NCBI GenBank assembly: GCA_036787815.1
Contig: DAIQOP010000065.1
Span: 1-16,289, forward strand
Reading direction: 5' to 3'
DNA from: DATBAK01 sp036787815
GTDB taxonomy: Bacteria; Actinomycetota; Acidimicrobiia; IMCC26256; PALSA-610
DNA: 16,289 nucleotides
Position numbers and translations under genes: made by a program. The notes beneath the pieces are model-generated. The model had not been told where the DNA came from and did no database searches. It saw only the letters and a list, made by a program, of their open reading frames with translations. This document shows, piece by piece, positions 13,109 through 16,289 of this stretch (position 1 is its first letter; every line of letters begins with the position of its first letter).

Positions 13109-13531
13109 CCGCCGACCGGCGTGCCGACCTACGGGAACGTCGTCGACCTCGTCTACAGCATCCCGCAGCAGCACCGGCAGGCCACGTGTCAGTTCGTCGC
13201 AGCGGACTCGTGGGTCGCGGCAGTGCGGAAGCTCACGAGCACCCGGCGAACCGATCTGGGAACCGTCCGTGCAGGACGGCGCGCCCGACGTACTCATGGG
13301 CTACGAGATCGTCACCGACCCGAACATGACCGCGATCGGCACCGCCGCGGGTACGTCGGTCGCGTTCGGCGACTGGTCCGGCTGGTACCTCCGCGACGTC
13401 GGGATCCGCTTCGAGATGTCACGCGACTTCGCGTTCAATCAGGACATCACGAGCGACCGCGTGATCAGCGGCTCGACTCGCGGTGGGTCGACGAGTCCGG
13501 CGTCCGCGGCCTCAAGCAACCGACCAGCTAA
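13109..13531 (+). pseudogene. HK97-type phage major capsid protein, C-terminal remnant
   Basis: The plus strand reads PTGVPTYGNVVDLVYSIPQQ, then FVAADSWVAAVRKL. After a shift near 13220-13240 it continues GEPIWEPSVQDGAPDVLMGY, EIVTDPNMTAIGTAAGTSVA, FGDWSGWYLRDVGIRFEMSR and DFAFNQDITSDRVIS. A second shift near 13470 restores RLDSRWVDESGVRGLKQPTS before the TAA at 13531. This is the usual C-terminal half of HK97-fold capsid proteins: 'lvdlvysl...y', 'W.p..q.g.p..llGypV..d..mP', 'ifGDf...Y.i.d..gi.v..s'. The N-terminal scaffold and protease parts are gone. With the integrase alongside, it marks a decayed prophage or capsid-bearing element. Confidence 0.8.
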
Positions 13532-13595
13532 CTCTGGCGGGGCGGGCGCATCTCGGGGAGCGCGAAAAGGCTCGGCGGTTCGCGTTTGCTCGCCA

Positions 13596-13601
13596 TAGCC
13601 T
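13596..13601 (+). promoter_or_regulatory. possible -10 of the DUF4209 gene (leaderless start)
   Basis: TAGCCT fits the TANNNT -10 pattern and ends 9 nt before the GTG at 13611, where no ribosome site is present. A transcript starting at or near the GTG would be leaderless, common in Actinobacteria. No clear -35 is seen. Confidence 0.35.
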
Positions 13602-13610
13602 GGCGGCACC

Positions 13611-15350
13611 GTGAACAAGATCTCCGATGCCGAGCTGGTGGCCGCGCTCGACGACGCGTGTCGCGACGCGGGCGATCGCGAGTTCCAGTCCGCGGCGGAG
13701 ATGGGGTCGCGGCTCCGAGCCGTCATCGTGGACGCGGACGATCCGCGCCAGGCGCTCCAGTGCGGCCTGGAGTACCACCTACGCCTCCGCGGCGAGGCCG
13801 GAGAGGACGCCGCGCCTTTCGGGCCGATGATGGAGCTGGCCGGCACCATCTATCCGATGCCGCTAGAGATGATCCCCGGCGACGTACTTGAGCTCTGGGC
13901 GCGTGCTGCGCAGCTCGCGAAGCAGGCAATTCCGAGGGCCCGTTTCGCCGACCTTCTCTGGGAACGGGGGTACGGCGACCGCCCACACGAGTGGGCCGCC
14001 CTTGCGATTGACGCGTACCTCGTCGTGCCAACCGATGACTACGGCGGTCGCATGGCGCAGCTCGACTCGCTCTACCGAGCGCTCGATCTGTCGGCGAAGC
14101 TCAACGATCAATCCCGGCGTGCGCGTGCGATCGCAGCACTCCTCGACCTCGCTGAGCACGAGCTCGAACGCGATGAACCTGCGCCCGGCGTAGTCATCAA
14201 TGCGATCGACCTCGTCGCGCGGCGCCCACCCGATCAGCGGCCCGCGGAACTCGCCGCGCTCCTCGAACGAGCGATCGACCTCTACGACGACATCTGGCTC
14301 TTCGAGTCGCTGCTCGACATCAAGGCGACGCTCGCCTTGCCCGAAGAGCGCGTCGCGCTCCGGGAGGTGCAGGTCGCGAGGTTCGCGGATGCAGGCCGCT
14401 CCGCCGCGGGCCTGCAAGGGTTCTCGCTGCTCGGCCACGCGTTCGAGCTCGCCGAGACGCACGGGCTCGGCGAGATTGCCCGTCAACTTCGCGTTGAGAT
14501 TCAGAACATCCCGCCGGAATCGCTCGAGCTGCACGAGGTCACCGGCGAGATCAACGTCCCGACGGAGGCAATTGACCGGTTCGTCGACGCGGTCGTCGGC
14601 GACGACGACCTGTTGGCCGCACTCGACCGGCTCGGGCGCAGTCTCCCCACCGGACAAGTCGAATCGAACCGCCAGCACGTCGAGGCACTCGCTCGCGAGT
14701 TCCCGCTGACGCGGCGGCTCCTTCTACCGACGATCCTCGGCCCGGAAGGCAGCGTGATCGCCGAAGTCACCCCCGAGAGCCGCGAGGACTTCCAGCTCAC
14801 AGAACACGAAGCGCTCGCGATCCGCGTCTTCGCGCTCGCGGCCGTCGAGATGTTCAGCCGACTCCGCGGGCGCTACGCGCCCGAAGGCCTGACCGTCGAG
14901 CTGCGCGAACGCCTCGTCGACTTCTTCAACACCGAGCTCATGACCGCGCCGATCGCCGAAAAGATCGTGCACGCGCTCGATCTCTACTTCTCCGATGACT
15001 TCGACGCGTCCGCTTGCGTGCTTGTGCCACGCCTCGAGCGTGTCGTGCGCAACACTGCGCGGGCGATCGGCCTACCTATCACGCAGAGCCCGAACCCCCG
15101 CACAGGTGCACCCGGCGGCGTACGCACGCTCGGCGACATCATCCGGAGCCTCGAAGGCCATCTCGACGAGTCGTGGCGCCGATACCTGCGCTGCCTGCTG
15201 ACGGCGGCGACCGGCGTCAACCTCCGAAATCGGGTCAGCCACGGCCTAGTCGACGCCGCCGGCGCGCCCGACGCCGCCGCGCTCCTGCACGCGGCGTGCT
15301 ATCTCCGATTGCTCGGGGCCACGCCCGCCGCCGGCGAACCGGGCGCCTAG
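13611..15350 (+). CDS. DUF4209-domain protein with HEPN-like RNxxxHG motif
   Basis: This is a 579-aa intact protein, GTG start, with normal high-GC codon use. Residues 1 to about 330 are almost all helix and look like repeats of helical hairpins (for example YGGRMAQLDSLYRALDLSAK and ELAALLERAIDLYDDIWLFE), suggesting a TPR/armadillo-like sensor or scaffold. The C-terminal region fits DUF4209: CVLVPRLERVVRNTARAIGL near 470, TLGDIIRSLEGHL near 500, and NLRNRVSHGL at 537-546. DUF4209 is defined by RNxxxHG; here Arg539-Asn540 and His544-Gly545. R-N-x3-H is also the catalytic signature of HEPN ribonucleases, so RNase activity is a reasonable inference, not proven. It has no signal or membrane segment. 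It lies directly after a capsid-gene remnant and 263 bp before a Schlafen-like gene on the same strand, a setting typical of defence genes. Confidence 0.8.
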   Translation: MNKISDAELVAALDDACRDAGDREFQSAAEMGSRLRAVIVDADDPRQALQCGLEYHLRLRGEAGEDAAPFGPMMELAGTIYPMPLEMIPGDVLELWARAAQLAKQAIPRARFADLLWERGYGDRPHEWAALAIDAYLVVPTDDYGGRMAQLDSLYRALDLSAKLNDQSRRARAIAALLDLAEHELERDEPAPGVVINAIDLVARRPPDQRPAELAALLERAIDLYDDIWLFESLLDIKATLALPEERVALREVQVARFADAGRSAAGLQGFSLLGHAFELAETHGLGEIARQLRVEIQNIPPESLELHEVTGEINVPTEAIDRFVDAVVGDDDLLAALDRLGRSLPTGQVESNRQHVEALAREFPLTRRLLLPTILGPEGSVIAEVTPESREDFQLTEHEALAIRVFALAAVEMFSRLRGRYAPEGLTVELRERLVDFFNTELMTAPIAEKIVHALDLYFSDDFDASACVLVPRLERVVRNTARAIGLPITQSPNPRTGAPGGVRTLGDIIRSLEGHLDESWRRYLRCLLTAATGVNLRNRVSHGLVDAAGAPDAAALLHAACYLRLLGATPAAGEPGA

Positions 15351-15424
15351 AGGTCGGAGTCGTCGATTAGGTCGTCGACCCCCAAGTCGTAGAACCGCTC
15401 GCCGGCGATATCCGTGGCGGCCGC
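15347..15424 (-). pseudogene. 25-codon C-terminal tail of a lost minus-strand gene (tentative)
   Basis: The minus strand reads TDIAGERFYDLGVDDLIDDS then DL and TAG at 15347. The bases CTAG (15347-15350) serve as stop for this frame and for the DUF4209 gene on the plus strand. The acidic tail looks like a natural protein end, but an in-frame TGA lies just upstream, so no start is available. It may be a relic of a convergent gene, or chance. Confidence 0.2.
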
Positions 15425-15617
15425 TCATGGTGTGCAACTCGCCTTTCGACCTGACGTGCGTCCTGCAACACACGACGAGTACTACGAGGCCGTTCTGAGA
15501 GAGCAGATCGACATCGGCCACGCGGACAACGGCACACGGACCATCGAACTCCACCGAGTGCGCTCAGCCGTAAAATGTCAGTCCGTCCAACACTCGACCC
15601 GAGGTGTCAGCGAATGA
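15414..15617 (+). CDS. small ORF, 67 aa, overlapping the Schlafen-like gene start
   Basis: GTG 15414 to TGA 15617. The central part (DEYYEAVLREQIDIGHADNG) and TRTIELHRVRSAV look protein-like. The stop overlaps the ATG of the next gene (ATGA at 15614), as in coupled genes. Against it: no ribosome site is visible before the GTG, and a good -10 (TAAAAT) lies inside it. It could be a small partner, an antitoxin-like product or a remnant; no family is recognised. Confidence 0.3.
   Translation: MAAAHGVQLAFRPDVRPATHDEYYEAVLREQIDIGHADNGTRTIELHRVRSAVKCQSVQHSTRGVSE
15571..15576 (+). promoter_or_regulatory. -10 element before the Schlafen-like gene
   Basis: TAAAAT is the best -10 match in the right part of the window. 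It lies 38 nt before ATG 15614, leaving a leader of about 25-30 nt that contains the GAGGTG ribosome site (15600-15606). It suggests the gene can be transcribed on its own, separately from the DUF4209 gene. Confidence 0.4.
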
Positions 15618-16289
15618 GCGCCCGCCTTCCAGCGCAACTCGTTCCGATCCTTGGGCCAACCCTCGACGCGGTCACCGCGGATGTACTTGCGCGACTGGAG
15701 AACGTCGCCGAAAGCGACTTTTTCGAATGCAAGTCGGAGACCTATGGCAACTCGGATAGCGCAAAACGTGATCTCGCATCCGACGTGGCATCGTTTGCGA
15801 ACCACGTCGGCGGCCTATTGCTCATCGGAGCTACGGAGGATCAAGGCGCGTGCGCTGTCATCTGCGGCGTGTCGGCCCCAACGGCAGAGGAAGAAAGCCT
15901 GCGAATCAAGAAGATCGTCGCCGGCAACGTCTTCCCCGTTCCGACGATCGAGGTTGGTGGTGGCGCGGGAAGTTCGACGAAAGACGTCCAACCTCGAGGA
16001 GCGCCTCGAGTCATGCGTCCTCGTCGTGACGGTGCTCATCGCTGCGCCGATCGCCTGCGTTCCGAAGCGGCGATTTGGACGTGGACAGGCTTGCCTGCGC
16101 TACAGCGGAGCGCAGACCTTGCAGGTGTCGACGCTCCAGACATTGAAGTTCGCGTGCGAGCGGGCGAGTTTGTCGGCGACGTCGAGAGCCTCGTGTGCGC
16201 CGCGGTAGGGCCCATGCCACTCGCCGCTTCCTGTCTTTCTCCCGGCGTTGTGACTCCCTCGTCCATCGTTGCAATGGGCACATTCAGTT
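15614..16289 (+). CDS. Schlafen/AlbA_2-domain protein, frame open to window end
   Basis: ATG 15614 has GAGGTG about 8 nt upstream. Residues 28-86 form an AlbA_2 (Schlafen-type) domain: ESDFFECKSETYGNSDSAKR, then DLASDVASFANHVGGLLLIG and ATED. Glu33, Glu38, Lys40 and Asp76 are spaced exactly as the Schlafen RNase residues E209, E214, K216 and D252 of human SLFN11, so a nuclease role is plausible; many bacterial AlbA_2 proteins are instead annotated as transcriptional regulators or ATP-binding proteins. LRIKKIVAGNVFPVP (96-110) is the usual next helix of the family. After about residue 115 (near 15955) the sequence no longer resembles the family, and from 16100 it is antisense to another probable gene. 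A frameshift or truncation near 15955 is therefore likely, and the true 3' end is uncertain. Codon bias is weaker here, with lower GC, suggesting acquired DNA. Confidence 0.55.
   Translation, partial: MSARLPAQLVPILGPTLDAVTADVLARLENVAESDFFECKSETYGNSDSAKRDLASDVASFANHVGGLLLIGATEDQGACAVICGVSAPTAEEESLRIKKIVAGNVFPVPTIEVGGGAGSSTKDVQPRGAPRVMRPRRDGAHRCADRLRSEAAIWTWTGLPALQRSADLAGVDAPDIEVRVRAGEFVGDVESLVCAAVGPMPLAASCLSPGVVTPSSIVAMGTFS
16100..16288 (-). CDS. small CxxC...CxxC protein, C-terminal part
   Basis: The minus strand, open at the window edge, reads ECAHCNDGRGSHNAGRKTGS, then GEWHGPYRGAHEALDVADKL and SHANFNVWSVDTCKVCAPL before TAG at 16100. The two CxxC pairs (residues 3-6 and 56-59 of the visible part) probably bind one zinc. 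The GEWHGPY...A...A..L segment resembles short actinobacterial proteins of unknown function in which a 'W.GPY' strand is followed by a helix and a C-terminal CxxC. At least 62 residues are visible; the N-terminus is outside the window. It is convergent with and overlaps the open frame of the Schlafen-like gene, and its motifs make it the more credible coding strand here. Confidence 0.5.
   Translation of the reverse strand, partial: TECAHCNDGRGSHNAGRKTGSGEWHGPYRGAHEALDVADKLARSHANFNVWSVDTCKVCAPL

Noticed and set aside
1..16289. tRNA, rRNA, CRISPR array or riboswitch
   Set aside because: No cloverleaf, rRNA-like block or spaced direct repeats seen. No TPP-riboswitch-like motif was noticed before thiL, which is internally coupled.

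Overview
The window is high-GC DNA with strong G/C bias at third codon positions. It carries families typical of Actinobacteria: a DUF4193 protein, a DUF1918 protein, a phosphoribosyltransferase-hydrolase fusion like mycobacterial Rv0571c, and an Rv2629-like eRF1-family protein. I read it as an actinobacterium outside the well-studied genera, possibly an uncultured Acidimicrobiia-like lineage. The lineage is inference; there is no rRNA to place it.

Left half (1-8012). This is a stress or dormancy-type gene set. In order it holds: the 3' end of an eRF1-like gene; a broken IS1380-type insertion with a FIST-like remnant; a phosphoribosyltransferase/dienelactone-hydrolase fusion on the minus strand with a frameshift in its PRPP loop; dodecin on the minus strand; a divergent plus-strand run of DUF4193 protein, unknown 191-aa protein, nitroreductase and PNPOx-like flavin protein; a DJ-1/PfpI protein; a 28-aa ORF; thiL; a 162-bp mini element with IS6-like ends; an orphan 133-aa protein; and DUF1918. 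Several intergenic regions carry 16-bp boxes of the form GGGACTTTCGNCCNTA. These resemble the half-site of the mycobacterial DosR/DevR operator, and many of these families have relatives in the DosR regulon, so the group may form a hypoxia or redox-responsive regulon.

Middle (8013-12321). There is degenerate DNA with a tyrosine-recombinase scrap, an intact two-gene membrane pair (YwaF/TIGR02206-like protein and a 12-TM MFS transporter), a strong hairpin, and a 5'-truncated IS256-family transposase.

Right part (12322-16289). A decayed tyrosine integrase (minus) meets a decayed HK97-type major capsid protein (plus), which marks a prophage remnant. Next to it is an intact 579-aa protein ending in a DUF4209 domain with the HEPN-like RNxxxHG motif. 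A short ORF follows, then a gene starting with a Schlafen-type AlbA_2 domain whose E-x4-E-x-K...D residues match the spacing of the Schlafen RNase active site. This HEPN plus Schlafen-like pair in a mobile setting is the best candidate here for an undescribed RNA-targeting defence or stress module. A small CxxC...CxxC protein enters from the right edge on the minus strand.

Intact genes sit beside many one- or two-base frameshifts, nearly all in mobile-element remnants. Genuine decay is the simplest reading, but sequencing indels cannot be excluded, especially for the phosphoribosyltransferase fusion.
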